Shown here piece after piece: positions 29,391 to 39,037 of a stretch of DNA of 64,000 bases; position 1 is the first letter of the stretch, and every line of letters begins with the position of its first letter. Under the pieces are notes generated by a model that worked only from the letters and a program-made list of their open reading frames with translations, did not search any database and was not told the DNA's origin. The stretch is taken from positions 248,001 through 312,000 of the forward strand of contig NZ_JAGZ01000002.1 of the NCBI RefSeq assembly GCF_000526915.1, written 5' to 3'. The position numbers and the translations under genes were made by a program. Origin of the DNA: Mycobacterium genavense ATCC 51234. GTDB taxonomy: Bacteria; Actinomycetota; Actinomycetes; Mycobacteriales; Mycobacteriaceae.

Positions 29391-30161
29391 ATGGGACTGC
29401 GGGGCCTGGCGGAACGAGTTGCGGTGGTGGTCGGCGGCGCCACCGGTATCGGGGCCGCGACCGCCGGCCGGCTCGGGGCCGAAGGCTGCCGGGTGGTGAT
29501 CGGCGACGTCGCGGCCGACGCCGCGGAACAGACCGCCGCGCGCATCGTCGCGGCCGGCGGCACGGCCGTCCACGTGGCATTCGACCTCGCCGATCCCGTG
29601 TCGGTGTCCGGCCTGATTGATTCGGCGGCAACGACTTTCGGCGGTGTCGACCTGCTGTTCAACGTCGGTGCCGACATGAGCACGATCCGCGCCGACACCG
29701 ATGTCGTCGACATCGACTTCGAGGTGTGGGACCGAGTGATGACGGTGAACCTGCGCGGGTACGTGGCGGCGATGAAATACGCCATCCCGCGCATGCTCGC
29801 CAGCGGGGGTGGGGCGATCGTCAACATGTCCTCGGCGGCGGCGTTCCAGGGTGAGCCCGCCCGCCCGGCCTACGCCACCGCGAAGGCCGGCATCGGGGCG
29901 CTGACCCGCCATGTCGCATCCCGGTGGGGCAAGGACGGCATCCGCTGCAACGCGGTGGCGCCGGGGTTCACCGCCACCGAGGCCATCCGCTCGGTTCCGC
30001 AATGGCCGGACCTGCAGGCCGCGGCGTTGAAGCGGATTCGCGGGACACGCGTCGGCGATCCACAGGACATCGCCGCGTTGGTCGCCTTCCTGCTGTCCGA
30101 GGAAGGCGAATGGATCAACGGTCAGGTCGTCAACATCGACGGCGGCACCGTCCTGCGGTGA
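29391..30161 (+). CDS. Short-chain dehydrogenase
   Basis: A 256-residue SDR with cofactor loop VVVGGATGIGAATAGRLGAEG, LLFNVGADMS in place of the usual NNAG, catalytic YATAK and ending INGQVVNIDGGTVLR. The ATG at 29391 is 42 bases from the divergent alkylsulfatase start. The TetR gene begins four bases after its stop, so the two are cotranscribed and probably autoregulated. Substrate unknown; context suggests lipid or xenobiotic metabolism. Confidence 0.85.
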   Translation: MGLRGLAERVAVVVGGATGIGAATAGRLGAEGCRVVIGDVAADAAEQTAARIVAAGGTAVHVAFDLADPVSVSGLIDSAATTFGGVDLLFNVGADMSTIRADTDVVDIDFEVWDRVMTVNLRGYVAAMKYAIPRMLASGGGAIVNMSSAAAFQGEPARPAYATAKAGIGALTRHVASRWGKDGIRCNAVAPGFTATEAIRSVPQWPDLQAAALKRIRGTRVGDPQDIAALVAFLLSEEGEWINGQVVNIDGGTVLR

Positions 30162-30165
30162 CCTC

Positions 30166-30783
30166 ATGGCAGCCGGTACCGCATCCCGCAAACGCAACGG
30201 CGACGAGCGCCGGCGCGCACTGTGCGATGCCGCGATCCAGGTGCTGGCCGAGCGGGGATCCCGCGGCCTGACGCACGGTCAGGTCGATCGCTGCGCGGGC
30301 GTACCGGAGGGCACCACGTCGTACCACTACCACACCCGGGCGGCACTGTTGCGTGGCGTCGTCAGGCGGATCGCCGAAATCGACGTCGCCAACCTGCAAT
30401 CGGTGATCGACGAGCCGCTCGACCCGCTCTCGCCGTTCGCGCACCTGGCGGAGCTGACCATGATGCAGGCGCACGGGCCCGGACTGGTGCTGAACCGGGC
30501 GCGGCACGAACTGCTGCTGGACGCGGTGCGCGATCCCGGCCTGGCCGAGACGTCCCAGACATTCGTCACCCGGATCAACGCGATGGCCCGCGAGGCGATC
30601 GCCCATCTTCAGCCGGGCACCGATGATCCCGAACTGCTGGACACGCAGACGACCGCCGTCACCACGTTCATCGCCGGCGTGTTCATCCGGCTTGCCAGCG
30701 GCGACCGCACGATCAGCAACGCCGCGCAACTCGCCGGCCTGTTGGAGGCCGTAGCCACCGCGGTGTCGCTGCAGCGGGCGTAA
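30166..30783 (+). CDS. TetR-family regulator
   Basis: A 205-residue TetR regulator. The N-terminal helix-turn-helix is RGLTHGQVDRCAGVPEGTTSYHYHT, with a TetR C-terminal ligand domain. It is the second gene of an operon with the SDR. The most likely targets are its own operon and the divergent alkylsulfatase-dehydrogenase-sulfotransferase operon, through the palindrome at 29359-29376. Ligand unknown. Confidence 0.83.
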   Translation: MAAGTASRKRNGDERRRALCDAAIQVLAERGSRGLTHGQVDRCAGVPEGTTSYHYHTRAALLRGVVRRIAEIDVANLQSVIDEPLDPLSPFAHLAELTMMQAHGPGLVLNRARHELLLDAVRDPGLAETSQTFVTRINAMAREAIAHLQPGTDDPELLDTQTTAVTTFIAGVFIRLASGDRTISNAAQLAGLLEAVATAVSLQRA

Positions 30784-30837
30784 GCATCGCGGCGAAAACC
30801 CTCATGCGGTCGCCTGACTAGGCCTAACGTGGTGGCC

Positions 30838-31074
30838 ATGAACACGAAACGACTTTTCGCCGCCGGTGTGCTGGCGTGCGCGGGGTTGATGACGGCCGGT
30901 CTGGGCGTCGGCAACGCCGACACGATTCAGACCGAGGGCAGTTATCCGACGCGGGAGGCCTGTCAGGACGCCGGCCCGGGCGTGAAGGCCACCACGCCGG
31001 GTAACTGGAACAACTTTTGGTGCGTGCCGGACCGCAACGCTCAGGGCAACTGGCGCTTGGTTCTGAGCAACTAA
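30838..31074 (+). CDS. Small secreted protein
   Basis: A 78-residue protein with a clear Sec signal peptide (MNTKRLFAAGVLACAGLMTA) and likely cleavage after GNA. The mature part is about 50 residues with two cysteines (EACQDAG and FWCVP) that could form one disulfide, and is Trp/Asn-rich at the end. The ATG at 30838 is preferred to two GTG codons just upstream. It overlaps the convergent dehydrogenase by four bases. Similar tiny secreted proteins are common in mycobacteria; function unknown. Confidence 0.72.
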   Translation: MNTKRLFAAGVLACAGLMTAGLGVGNADTIQTEGSYPTREACQDAGPGVKATTPGNWNNFWCVPDRNAQGNWRLVLSN

Positions 31075-31946
31075 TACCTGTAGAAGCCCTCACCGGTCTT
31101 GACACCGAGCTTGCCCGCGTCGATATAGGACTGCAGCAGGTCGCGCACGTTCTTCGGCAGGTGGGGAAACTGTGCGGCGTAGTGGTTTTCGATGTCGAGC
31201 ACCACGTCGAGGCCGACCAGGTCCATCATCTGGAACGGGCCAACCGACACTCCCAGGGCCAGCTTGAACATCCCGTCGACATCCTCGGGCCGGGCGACGC
31301 CCTCGGCAACCACGGCCAGTGACTCGCGCTTGATGGCGGCCCAGACGCGATTGAAGATGAAACCCGTGCTTTCCTTACGCGCTTCGAAGGGATGCACGCC
31401 GAATTCCGGCAACACCGTCAGCAGGGTGTCCAGCAGGCCGCGGTCGGTCTGGCCGTTGGACATCAACTCGATCGCGGTGATGTCCGGCGGCATGTAGAAG
31501 TGCATGTTGCAGAAACGTGTTTTGTCGTGCAAGTTTTCGTCCATCAGCCGCGACGGTAACGACGACGAGTTGGTCCCGAAGATGGTGTCCAGTGGTGCCG
31601 CTCGGTCGATCTCTCCCCACAGCGGAATCTTGATCTCTAGCTTCTCCGGGACCGACTCGACGGCCAGCCACGCGTCGGCCAGCGCCTCGTCGAGCGAACC
31701 GGTGGCAATTACATTTCCCACCGCGCCAAATCCACGGTCTGCCACCAACTTCGGTAACGCCTCGGTCACGTACTGCGTGGCCTCGTCACGCTGCTCTTGG
31801 CGCCGCGCGTAGATTCGCACGGTCCCGCCGCGGGAGGCGAACATCAGGGCGATGCGGCGGCCCAAGGTGCCCGCCCCGATCACCGCGACGGGGCGGTGTT
31901 GGATGTCGTCGAATGTATACGTGTACGAGCCGGTCACGATACGCAT
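31071..31946 (-). CDS. 3-hydroxyacyl-CoA dehydrogenase family protein
   Basis: A 291-residue NAD-dependent enzyme. The Rossmann loop is VAVIGAGTLGRRIALMF, the catalytic segment reads RFCNMHFYMPP, and the C-terminal domain has VSVGPFQMMDLVGLD and the family ending GKLGVKTGEGFYRY. It oxidises 3-hydroxyacyl-CoA or related 3-hydroxy acids. It is the last gene of the accessory block before core synteny resumes. Confidence 0.83.
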   Translation of the reverse strand: MRIVTGSYTYTFDDIQHRPVAVIGAGTLGRRIALMFASRGGTVRIYARRQEQRDEATQYVTEALPKLVADRGFGAVGNVIATGSLDEALADAWLAVESVPEKLEIKIPLWGEIDRAAPLDTIFGTNSSSLPSRLMDENLHDKTRFCNMHFYMPPDITAIELMSNGQTDRGLLDTLLTVLPEFGVHPFEARKESTGFIFNRVWAAIKRESLAVVAEGVARPEDVDGMFKLALGVSVGPFQMMDLVGLDVVLDIENHYAAQFPHLPKNVRDLLQSYIDAGKLGVKTGEGFYRY

Positions 31947-32119
31947 GGTAGTGCTGATCGAGCCAGCACGTGAAAAGTATTGGTCGACTTACCTTTTGGA
32001 GGCCCCGGGCCCTCCACCAGCGGCGGAGAACCCGGGCACACTGATCAGGAGTCTTCGCGATGACGGCTGCCGGACTTCGCCAGCCCAGAAAACCTGGTGT
32101 GTCACTTCGCGTTTTTGGG

Positions 32120-32884
32120 TTAGAGCAGCGTGATCTGTTCGGGCTCCGGCTCGGCCGGCTCGAGCAGCTCGCGCCCGTTGTTACGAATGCTGTTCACCAG
32201 CCTCGACACCTCGCGCAGCTCGATGCCCCGCACATCCGGGGCATGGGTCAGCAGCTCAGCATCCAGCGGGGCGTCGGGGTTCAGCCAGGCGTCCCAGTCG
32301 CGCTCGGCCAGGACCAACGGCATCCGGTCGTGGATCGCGGCGAGCTCACCCACCGCGTCGGTCGTGATGATCGTGCAGCTCAGCAACGGGTCTTCTGTCT
32401 TGCCGGGTTTCCAGACCGACCACAGGCCGGCCATGAACAGCGGCTCGCCGTCCTCGCGATGGATGAAGAACGGCGTCTTGGCGGTCTTCTTGCCCGCGGC
32501 GCCATCCGGTCTGGCCCGCCACTCGTACCAGCCGTCCATCGGCACCAAGCATCGCTTGCTCTTGGCAGAACCCCGGAAGGCCGGCGACGTGGCCACCTTG
32601 TCCGCCCGGGCGTTGATCAGCAGCGGCCCCTTGGAATCCGGAGCTCCGTTCGCGTCGGCCTTCACCCATGGCGGGATCAGACCCCAGCGCATCAGCCGCA
32701 CCCGGCGCGTCGGCTCGTCGTCAGGTTCGCTATGGCGCGACACCACCGTCGCGATCGTAGTGGTGGGAGCCACGTTGTAGTTGGACTCCGACGCACGCTC
32801 CGAGGTACCGGTGGCTTCGTCGATCGCCTTGATCTTCTCGGCCAGCAGTGCCGGATCCGTCGTGACCGCAAACCGTCCACACAT
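32120..32884 (-). CDS. SRAP-domain abasic-site protein (YedK/HMCES type)
   Basis: A 254-residue SOS-response-associated peptidase-like protein. It begins MCGRF, and Cys2 is the residue that links covalently to abasic sites in single-stranded DNA once Met is removed; this decides the start at 32884 over an ATG three codons upstream. Other conserved parts are [34 protein letters not shown] and the catalytic IHDRMPLVL. Matches Rv3226c. Confidence 0.9.
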   Translation of the reverse strand: MCGRFAVTTDPALLAEKIKAIDEATGTSERASESNYNVAPTTTIATVVSRHSEPDDEPTRRVRLMRWGLIPPWVKADANGAPDSKGPLLINARADKVATSPAFRGSAKSKRCLVPMDGWYEWRARPDGAAGKKTAKTPFFIHREDGEPLFMAGLWSVWKPGKTEDPLLSCTIITTDAVGELAAIHDRMPLVLAERDWDAWLNPDAPLDAELLTHAPDVRGIELREVSRLVNSIRNNGRELLEPAEPEPEQITLL

Positions 32885-32938
32885 GACTTCCATGGTGCCC
32901 CGTACTCACGACACCCGCCGACACGGCAGGATGAAGCC

Positions 32939-34231
32939 GTGAGCATCGACCCCTGGACGGCCCCGACCGCGCCGACACCGGTGCGCGCGACCGTGACCGT
33001 GCCGGGCTCGAAATCCCAGACCAACCGAGCGCTGGTGCTCGCGGGGCTGTCCAGCGCGCAGGGGCAGAGCGCCTCGACCATCGGCGGGGCGCTGCGCAGC
33101 CGCGACACCGACCTGATGATCGGTGCGCTCACCACGCTGGGACTGCGCGTGGACTCCGACGGCACCGAGCTGACGGTCAGCGGCCGGCTCGACCCCGGCC
33201 CGGGCGCCCGGGTGGACTGCGGCCTGGCCGGCACCGTGTTGCGATTCGTTCCGCCGCTGGCGGCGCTGGCAAGCACGCCGGTGGAATTCGACGGGGACGA
33301 ACAGGCCCGGTCCCGGCCGATCGCGCCGCTGCTCGACGCGCTGCGCGACCTGGGCGTCCCGATCGAAGGCACCGGTCTGCCGTTCCGGGTGCTGGGCGGC
33401 GGATCGGTCGCCGGCGGCACCGTGGCCATCGACGCGTCGGCGTCGTCGCAGTTCGTGTCCGGCCTGTTGTTGTGCGGTGCGTCGTTCAGCAATGGCCTGA
33501 CCGTGCAGCACACTGGTTCCTCGCTCCCCTCGGCGCCGCACATCGCGATGACGACCGCGATGTTGCGGCAAGGCGGAGTCAGCGTCGACGACTCGGCGCC
33601 CAACCGCTGGCACGTCCGCCCGGGCACCGTCGCGGCCCGGCACTGGGATGTCGAACCCGATCTCACGAACGCCGTTCCGTTCCTGTCGGCGGCCGTGGTC
33701 ACCGGCGGCACCGTCCGCATCACCGGATGGCCGTCGACCAGCGTGCAACCCGCCGACGATATTCTCGATGTGCTCGGCAAGCTGAATGCCGTTGTCACCC
33801 AGATTGATTCATATCTGGAAGTGCGGGGCCCGGAGGACGCCTACCCGGGTTTCGATGTCGACCTGCGCGCGGTCGGTGAGCTGACGCCGTCGGTCGCGGC
33901 GCTGGCGGCGCTGGCCGCGGAGGGATCGGTGTCGCGCCTGTCCGGCATCGCGCATCTGCGCGGCCACGAGACCGACCGGCTCGCCGCGTTGAGTGCCGAG
34001 ATCAACCGCCTGGGCGGCGACTGCCGGGAGACCGCCGACGGCCTGGTGATCACCGCGACACCGTTGGGGGCCGGCAGGTGGCGCGCCTACGCCGATCACC
34101 GGATGGCGATGGCCGGCGCGATCGTCGGACTGCGGGTGGCCGGGGTGCAGATCGACGACATCGGCGCCACCACCAAGACACTGCCGGAATTCCCGCAGCT
34201 GTGGGCCCACATGCTGGAGTCCAACGGTTGA
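32939..34231 (+). CDS. aroA: 3-phosphoshikimate 1-carboxyvinyltransferase (EPSP synthase)
   Basis: A 430-residue enzyme of the shikimate pathway, joining shikimate-3-phosphate and phosphoenolpyruvate. Signatures are [45 protein letters not shown] and [14 protein letters not shown] with [10 protein letters not shown]. The GTG at 32939 puts PGSKSQTNR at the expected distance; the frame is open upstream through the divergent SRAP gene but not coding there. Its stop overlaps the rsgA start. Matches Rv3227. Confidence 0.93.
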   Translation: MSIDPWTAPTAPTPVRATVTVPGSKSQTNRALVLAGLSSAQGQSASTIGGALRSRDTDLMIGALTTLGLRVDSDGTELTVSGRLDPGPGARVDCGLAGTVLRFVPPLAALASTPVEFDGDEQARSRPIAPLLDALRDLGVPIEGTGLPFRVLGGGSVAGGTVAIDASASSQFVSGLLLCGASFSNGLTVQHTGSSLPSAPHIAMTTAMLRQGGVSVDDSAPNRWHVRPGTVAARHWDVEPDLTNAVPFLSAAVVTGGTVRITGWPSTSVQPADDILDVLGKLNAVVTQIDSYLEVRGPEDAYPGFDVDLRAVGELTPSVAALAALAAEGSVSRLSGIAHLRGHETDRLAALSAEINRLGGDCRETADGLVITATPLGAGRWRAYADHRMAMAGAIVGLRVAGVQIDDIGATTKTLPEFPQLWAHMLESNG

Positions 34232-35208
34232 GACCGGGCGACTACGACGAATCCGACGTCAAGGTCCGATCCGGCCGGGGTTCACGACCCCGGACCAAAA
34301 CCCGCCCCGAGCACGCCGACGCCGAGGCCGCGATGGTGGTCAGCGTCGACCGCGGCCGGTGGGGATGCGTACTGAACGCGCGGCCCGATATCCGGGTCAC
34401 CGCGATGCGGGCCCGCGAACTGGGCCGCACCCCGATCGTGGTCGGCGACGACGTCGACGTGGTGGGCGATCTGTCCGGGCGGCCGGACACGCTGGCGCGC
34501 ATTGTGCGTCGCGGGCCGCGGCGAACGGTGTTGCGGCGCACCGCCGATGACACCGATCCCACCGAGCGGGTAGTGGTCGCCAACGCCGATCAACTGCTGA
34601 TCGTGGTGGCACTCGCCGACCCGCCGCCGCGCACCGGTCTGGTCGACCGGGCGCTGATCGCCGCCTATGCCGGTGGGCTGACGCCGATCCTGTGCCTGAC
34701 CAAGACCGACCTCGCCCCACCGGAGCCGTTCGCCAAGCAGTTCGCGGATCTGGACTTGACGGTGATCGCCGCGGGCCGCGACGATCCGCTGCTGGCCGTG
34801 GCGGACCTGTTGGTCGGCAAGATCACCGTGCTACTCGGCCACTCCGGCGTCGGCAAATCGAGCTTGGTGAATCGGCTTGTGCCAGAAGCCGATCGAGCGG
34901 TCGGCGCGGTCACCGACATCGGCAGGGGTCGGCACACCTCGACGCAGTCGGTGGCGCTCCCGCTGGCCAGCTCCGGCTGGGTGATCGACACCCCGGGCAT
35001 CCGCTCGTTCGGGCTGGCGCACATCCGGCCCGACGACGTGCTGATGGCGTTCTCGGATCTGGCCGAGACGGTGCAGGATTGCCCGCGCGGCTGTGGCCAC
35101 ATGGGACCGCCGGCCGACCCGGAGTGCGCGCTGGACACGCTGTCGGGTCCCGCGTTTCGCCGCGTCGAAGCGGCCCGCCGGTTGCTGGCCGCGCTCAGGG
35201 AGACTTAG
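34228..35208 (+). CDS. rsgA: Ribosome biogenesis GTPase RsgA
   Basis: A 326-residue circularly permuted GTPase that matures the small ribosomal subunit. G-motifs occur in the permuted order: TKTDLA (G4), then the P-loop [12 protein letters not shown] (G1) and DTPGIRSFG (G3). A zinc knuckle follows ([16 protein letters not shown]). The TTG at 34228 overlaps the aroA stop and gives the conserved N-terminus [11 protein letters not shown]. Matches Rv3228. Its 3' end overlaps the convergent HxlR gene by 14 bases. Confidence 0.9.
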   Translation: MRPGDYDESDVKVRSGRGSRPRTKTRPEHADAEAAMVVSVDRGRWGCVLNARPDIRVTAMRARELGRTPIVVGDDVDVVGDLSGRPDTLARIVRRGPRRTVLRRTADDTDPTERVVVANADQLLIVVALADPPPRTGLVDRALIAAYAGGLTPILCLTKTDLAPPEPFAKQFADLDLTVIAAGRDDPLLAVADLLVGKITVLLGHSGVGKSSLVNRLVPEADRAVGAVTDIGRGRHTSTQSVALPLASSGWVIDTPGIRSFGLAHIRPDDVLMAFSDLAETVQDCPRGCGHMGPPADPECALDTLSGPAFRRVEAARRLLAALRET

Positions 35209-35668
35209 CCAGCCGCATACCGAGCTCGTCGGGCGGCACCAGATGGCCCTCGGCGCAACGAATTTCGACGCTCACTTCGGCGCCGCAACCCAGATGCGTC
35301 AGCCGCAGCCGGTGACGGCCGGGCAGATGATTGCGTCCCCACTCGAACAGCGCCCAGACCACCGGCATGAAATCGATGCCGGCCTCGGTCAGCACGTATT
35401 CCTCGCGGCTGCGCTGCCCCGGCTCTTGATAAGGCCGGCGCGCCAGCAGCCCGAGCTCGACCAGCTCGGACAGGCGCGCGGACGTGGCCGCCTTGGTGAT
35501 GCCGACCCGGTGGGCGAAATCGTCGAACCGGGTGGTGCCGTAATACGCCTCGCGCATGATCAGCATCGCGGACTTGGTGCCGACCACCGCCATCGTCTTC
35601 TCGATCGCGCACTGACCGACCGCCGACCATTTGTCACGATCCGCCAGGGCGCCCTGCAGAAATGTCAT
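35195..35668 (-). CDS. HxlR-family transcriptional regulator
   Basis: A 157-residue winged-helix regulator of the HxlR group: C(AIEKTMAVVG), FDDFAHRVGITKAATSARLSEL as recognition region, and RREEYVLTEAG-like wing (REEYVLTEAGIDFMPV). The ATG at 35668 lies eight bases after a strong GGAGG. It is divergent from the thiolase pseudogene, which it may have controlled. Inducer unknown. Confidence 0.85.
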   Translation of the reverse strand: MTFLQGALADRDKWSAVGQCAIEKTMAVVGTKSAMLIMREAYYGTTRFDDFAHRVGITKAATSARLSELVELGLLARRPYQEPGQRSREEYVLTEAGIDFMPVVWALFEWGRNHLPGRHRLRLTHLGCGAEVSVEIRCAEGHLVPPDELGMRLAKSP

Positions 35669-35756
35669 GTAGATCACCTCCCGTCTGGGTTGATTTTAGT
35701 ATACCTAGGCGTTTTGCTGAGTATAGCTAGTCATACCCAGGTCTCGAGGAGGAGCC

Positions 35757-36944
35757 CTGTCCGCATTTCAACGCCGCGACGCCGTAATCGTCGGCGCCGT
35801 CCGCACCCCGATCGGCAAGGGCAAGGCCGGCGGCGCACTGCACGACGTGCTGCCCGTCGACCTGTTGGCGCACAGCCTGCGCGAACTCGTGGCCCACACC
35901 GGTGTGAACCCGGCGCAGGTGGACGACGTCATCGCCGGGGCCGTCACCCAGGTCGGCGATCAGGCGGTCAACATCGCCCGCAACGCGTTGCTGGGCGCGG
36001 GCTTCCCCGAGTCGGTTCCCGGTGTCACGATCGACCGCCAGTGCGGCAGCAGCCAGCAGGCCATCAGCTTCGACGCCCAGGGTGTCGTCGCCGGCGCCTA
36101 CGACCTGGTGATCGCCGCCGGCGTGGAGTCGATGAGCCGCGTCCCGATGGGCACCCAGGTATTGCCGGGCAGTGACCCGTTCGGCGAAGGCATGGCCGCG
36201 AGATACCCCGAAGGGCTCGTGCCGCAAGGCATTAGCGCCGAGCTGATCGCCGCCAAGTGGGGCTTCTCGCGCACCCAGCTAGACGAGTTCTCGGCCGGCA
36301 GCCACGACAAGGCCGCCCGCGCCACCAAGGACGGGCTGTTCGAGAACGAGCTGGTCCCGATCGCCGGGCTGCATACCGACGAGATCATCCGGCCCGCGAC
36401 GACGGTGGAAACGCTGGCCACGCTGAAGCCGGCATTCTACAGCGAGAAGATGGAACAGCGCTTCCCGCAGATCAACTGGGAGATCACGCCGGGCAACTCG
36501 TCACCGCTCTCCGACGGCACCGCGGCGGTGCTGATCACCACCAGCGAGGTCGCCAAGAAGCTGGGCCTGCGGCCGCTGGCGCGCATCCACACCACGACCG
36601 TGGTCGGCGACGACCCGCTCTACATGCTGACCGGCGTGATCCCGGCGACCGAGTAGGTATTAGCGCGGTCGGGCCTGACGCTGGCCGACATCGACCTGTT
36701 CGAGGTCAACGAGGCGTTCGCGCCCGTGGTGCTGGCGTGGGCAAAGGACGTCGGCGCCGATCTGGCCAAGATCAACGTCAATGGCGGCGTTATCGCGATC
36801 GGACATCCGTTGGGCGCCAGCGGTGCTCGCATCATGACCACGATGGTCAACGCGCTGGAACAGCGCGGCGGTCGCTACGGCCTGCAGACGATGTGTGAGG
36901 GCGGCGGCATGGCCAACGCCACCATCGTCGAGCGGCTGGGGTAA
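35757..36944 (+). pseudogene. Acetyl-CoA acetyltransferase (thiolase), nonsense and lost start
   Basis: FadA-type thiolase of about 395 residues. The nucleophile is in DRQCGSSQQAISFDAQG, and the C-terminal base and cysteine are in [11 protein letters not shown] and MCEGGGMAN. At 36654-36656 an in-frame TAG interrupts IPATE...[13 protein letters not shown], most simply a Lys AAG codon changed to TAG. The reading frame also begins at a CTG placed correctly after a GAGGAGGAG ribosome site, so the ATG may be mutated as well. The C-terminal active-site His and Cys are beyond the stop, so any product is inactive. Both flanks are in the same phase, so this is not an indel error. Confidence 0.88.
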
Positions 36945-37003
36945 GGCGGGTCGCGGTGACTGGTTGACGAGCGGTCACCCGCCTACACTCGGGCGTGCAA
37001 CCG

Positions 37004-37295
37004 ATGTTGCGGGTGGATACAGCCGGTGTGCAGGCGATTGCCGACCGCTGGGGTGCTTCAGTGAGCGAGCTGACTGGCCTGGTAGCTCCGGCTAGGGCTG
37101 GGGCTGTCCTGTCAGGGCAGCACGGCCGCGGTCAACGCCGCCCACGTCGACGTCGCGGCATTCACTGCGCAGCTTGCCGCGCGCGTAAGTGGTTGCGCTA
37201 CCGCCGTCGTTCAAGCCGACATGCGTTACGTCGCGAATGAAGTGGCTTCGGCCGCCGAGGTTGCCGCTGTCGCTCAACCGGTGACTCACATATAG
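37004..37295 (+). pseudogene. EspC-like type VII secretion protein, frameshifted
   Basis: A ~97-residue protein of the EspC/DUF2580 family, small helical partners of ESX-secreted proteins. It begins MLRVDTAGVQAIADRWGAS and shifts phase near 37095; the second half continues as GSTAAVNAAHVDVAAFTAQL and ends PVTHI at the TAG 37293-37295. The next gene starts two bases later. In intact loci such a protein is secreted or acts as partner of the following WXG-type protein. The shift may be biological or a sequence error. Confidence 0.72.
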
Positions 37296-37297
37296 CA

Positions 37298-38195
37298 ATG
37301 TCCGCGGTCGGGGGGATTCCCAGTCTGTCGCAGCTGTTGGCCTGGCCCACCGACCACCTCACCGAGGCCGCCGACCACCGGGAGAGCGTAGGCGAGAGTA
37401 GCTACGCAGTAGTCCACCAGGTGTGGCGGGACGCGACGTCTGTTGATTGGCAAGGCGAATCCGCCGACGCGCTGCATGTCGCGACGCACGCCGATCTGAC
37501 AACCACCAGCGCAGTCGTCGACCAGCTCCAGACCGCAGCCAGCGTTGCGCGCAGTGGAGCCTCGGATCTGTATGCGGCCCGCTCACGAGTGCGTTACGCT
37601 GTCGAAGACGCCCTCGCAGCGGGATTCGAAGTGCACCAAGATCTTTCGGTCACCGATCGTAGAGCCGGCGGATCAGGTGCACAGCGAGCCGCTCGGGCGA
37701 CCGAGGCGCAAGCGTTGGCTGGTGATATCCGGCAGCGGGCGGCACGACTAGTCACCCTTGATGCTCAGGTAGCGCGCAAGGTCACCGCGGCGGTGTCCGG
37801 CATCCGTGACACATTCGCGCCAATCGCCCCGTCGCAGAACGAACTCGTCCGCGCGGTCGATAACCACACCGTTAAACAAGCCCCACCAATGCCGCCACCA
37901 CCCGACCCGAAAGATATGACAGCAGCTGAGGCACCCGCAATTTCCGCCGCCCACGCAGATCGACGGATACACAGATCATGGCCGGGAGCGGATAGGAGGC
38001 CGAGATGGGCACGGAGTCAACGACAATGCATTGCGGGACGCCGTCGAGCATCCGATTGGACCGCCGCAGTATGCGCAAGATCAGTACGGCGGCAACTACA
38101 CATACGTGGGCAAGGACGCGACAGTCATCCTTAGCAAGGACGGAAAAGTGATAATCGCATGGGCGAATAGTCGGGATGGATGGAGTAATCCATGA
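37298..38195 (+). pseudogene. WXG-type ESX polymorphic toxin-like gene, frameshifted before its C-terminal domain
   Basis: N-terminal ~210 residues are helical with a WQG motif (W51-G53, in SVDWQGESADAL), the mark of WXG100-like ESX substrates, followed by a proline-rich linker PPMPPPPDPKD. After the linker the phase shifts (near 37945, one extra T in AATTTCCG). The other phase encodes PPTQIDGYTDHGRERIGGRD, then GHGVNDNALRDAVEHP and KDATVILSKDGKVIIAWA, ending at TGA 38193-38195. This tail has the HGxER...G...AL...TV(V/I)L..DGKV pattern I associate with BECR-fold RNase toxins; that is inference. Its stop overlaps the next ATG. The 3' end is visibly poorer in GC than its neighbours. Confidence 0.7.
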
Positions 38196-38452
38196 GCAAG
38201 GTCTTCGACGTCATCCCCGACCGGGCCCGAGCGCTAATCATCGAAGAGCTCGAACGTCGTAACTCGGCTCTCTTGGCGGAGCTGCGTACTGCAGACAGAC
38301 CCACCAACGACCAGAGCGATGGCGTGGTGTTGGGGGTTCTCGCGCCGGCACTGCGAGAGAACTTCGGGCCCGACTATGTCCCAAACGAGTATGGCTTGGC
38401 AATCGAGGCCGCAATTGACGCCTACTTGGAGGCATGGCCGATACATCGGTAG
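38192..38452 (+). CDS. Putative immunity protein of the ESX toxin locus
   Basis: An 86-residue soluble acidic protein (about 15 Asp/Glu against 9 Arg/Lys) with no signal peptide or membrane segment. Its ATG overlaps the toxin stop (ATGA), so it was translated with the toxin. Small, acidic, intact and directly downstream is the usual form of an immunity gene. I recognise no family. The frame is undamaged although both genes upstream are broken. Confidence 0.6.
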   Translation: MSKVFDVIPDRARALIIEELERRNSALLAELRTADRPTNDQSDGVVLGVLAPALRENFGPDYVPNEYGLAIEAAIDAYLEAWPIHR

Positions 38453-38535
38453 TCAGCCTCTGAGGCTAACCTTGGAACGTCAACGACGAACGCGCGGCCC
38501 CATGGCCGTCGTCCGGTTCAGATAGGGAGTCATGC

Positions 38536-39033
38536 ATGGGCGACGCCGAGGCCGCATCGATTCGGGCGGCGCGAGCTGACTGGGTAGCCGAGCACCTCGA
38601 GACATACCTGGCCTCCGGCGGCACCCGAGGCCACATTCTGGATGTGAGCGCGGTGGGAGGCCGGGAATTCACCACGCACTGCTTGATCAAGTGCGTCGGC
38701 CGCAAATCGGGTAAGCGCTACATCAGACCATTGATCTACGGCAACTACGGTGGCGAGATCGTGATCGTCGGATCCAAGGGGGTGCCGACTCGCATCCGCA
38801 GTGGTACCTGAATATCTTGGCTAGCAAGACAATCGGCGTCCAGGTCGCCACCCAGGCCTTCGAGGCCACGTGGCGTGAGCCCGAAGGCGAGGAACGCCAT
38901 CACGTTTGGGCCTACATGGCCCACCTCTACCCGCCGTACCTCACCTATCAGCGGTCGACCAGCCGTCCGATCCCCCTGGTGATGCTGTCGCCCCAGCACG
39001 CGATCGACGTCTTCACCGCGGAAGACGCGCTAG
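38536..39033 (+). pseudogene. Deazaflavin-dependent nitroreductase-like (Ddn family) protein, frameshifted
   Basis: A Ddn/DUF385-type protein, a family that uses cofactor F420. The first frame (ATG 38536) includes IKCVGRKSGKRYIRPLIYGN and IVIVGSKG; a missing G in the run AAGGGGGTG shifts the phase, and the rest reads ADSHPQWYLNILASKT with TYQRSTSRPIPLVML. The second phase stays open to 39314, over the convergent gene, so the true end near 39033 is estimated. Because the lesion is in a G-run, a sequence error is quite possible here. Confidence 0.72.
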
Positions 39034-39037
39034 GAAA

